From positions 1-6,130 of the forward strand of contig CAYJEN010000085.1 of NCBI GenBank assembly GCA_964369185.1: a DNA stretch of 6,130 nt, read 5' to 3'. This DNA comes from CAYJAZ01 sp964369185 (GTDB lineage Bacteria > Desulfobacterota > Desulfovibrionia > Desulfovibrionales > Desulfovibrionaceae). The notes under the pieces were generated by a model that worked only from the letters and a program-made list of their open reading frames with translations, made no database searches and was not told the DNA's origin. This document shows, in pieces, positions 5,946-6,130 of the stretch. How positions within the stretch are numbered: the first letter of the stretch is position 1; every line of letters begins with the position of its first letter. The position numbers and the translations under genes are program-made.

Positions 5946-6130
5946 ATGTGTTTAGCAGTACCGGTTAGAATTACAAGAATCATTGATGAAAAAAATGTCG
6001 AAGTTGAAGTAAGCGAAAACAACTTTGTAAAAGTTGGAACTGCTCTACTTGTAGAAGAACCAAAGGTTGGCGATTATATCATTACTCATGCAGGCTTTGC
6101 GCTTCGTGTTCTTGATTTAGAAGAAGCTAA
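5946..6130 (+). CDS. hypC: Hydrogenase maturation chaperone HypC, 3'-truncated by the window edge
   Basis: A small cytoplasmic chaperone of the HypC/HupF family. With HypD it carries the Fe(CN)2CO precursor to the large subunit of [NiFe]-hydrogenase. The 61 visible codons begin MCLAVPVRIT, with the essential Cys2 of the MCLxxP motif, and include VGDYIITHAGFALRVLD with the conserved His at 48, the second functional residue of the family. Family length is about 75-95 residues, so only the C-terminal helix is missing. The middle (EVSENNFVKVGTALL, 21-35) lacks the common GG-x-x-R stretch, though the OB-like fold appears intact. AGGA at 5935-5938, seven bases before the ATG, fixes the start. It follows the LolB-like gene by 33 bases with no terminator and is probably read from the same message. 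Other hyp genes would be expected beyond the edge. Confidence 0.93.
   Translation, partial: MCLAVPVRITRIIDEKNVEVEVSENNFVKVGTALLVEEPKVGDYIITHAGFALRVLDLEEA

Overview
The window is AT-rich bacterial chromosome, densely coding, with five genes: one read leftwards and four read rightwards from a 97-base divergent intergenic region. The gene set points to a sulfate-reducer-type (Desulfovibrionales-like) deltaproteobacterium of unusually low GC. It includes a cobalamin-dependent methionine synthase of the homocysteine/pterin/B12 type and an RpoH-class sigma factor with a long acidic N-terminal extension. Two outer-membrane-type lipoproteins and the hydrogenase maturation protein HypC complete it. 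From memory, Desulfovibrio vulgaris also carries a metH-like gene next to a sigma-70-family gene; this could not be checked here, and the genus assignment is inference.

Left third (1-2084, minus strand): the first 694 codons of metH, open without a break and cut by the window edge just before the expected B12-binding motif. Middle (2085-2181): the divergent control region, with a near-perfect palindrome resembling a Rex redox-repressor operator. It shows no recognisable riboswitch and no convincing sigma-70 promoter.

Right two thirds (2182-6130, plus strand): a tightly packed, apparently co-transcribed run. It holds rpoH, a 572-residue tetratricopeptide-repeat (TPR) lipoprotein (20-base gap), a 257-residue LolB-like lipoprotein (no gap: stop and start codons abut) and the start of hypC (33-base gap). 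No terminator is visible between any of them. If co-transcribed, the heat-shock sigma factor would share a message with two envelope lipoproteins, possibly part of lipoprotein or outer-membrane maintenance, and with a [NiFe]-hydrogenase maturation chaperone.

No wholly new system is evident. The points most worth a second look are the palindrome between metH and rpoH, the strongly acidic extension of the sigma factor, the A9 tract early in rpoH, and the TPR/LolB-like lipoprotein pair. No mobile elements, CRISPR arrays, rRNA or tRNA genes were seen. There is no gene-free stretch longer than 97 bases.
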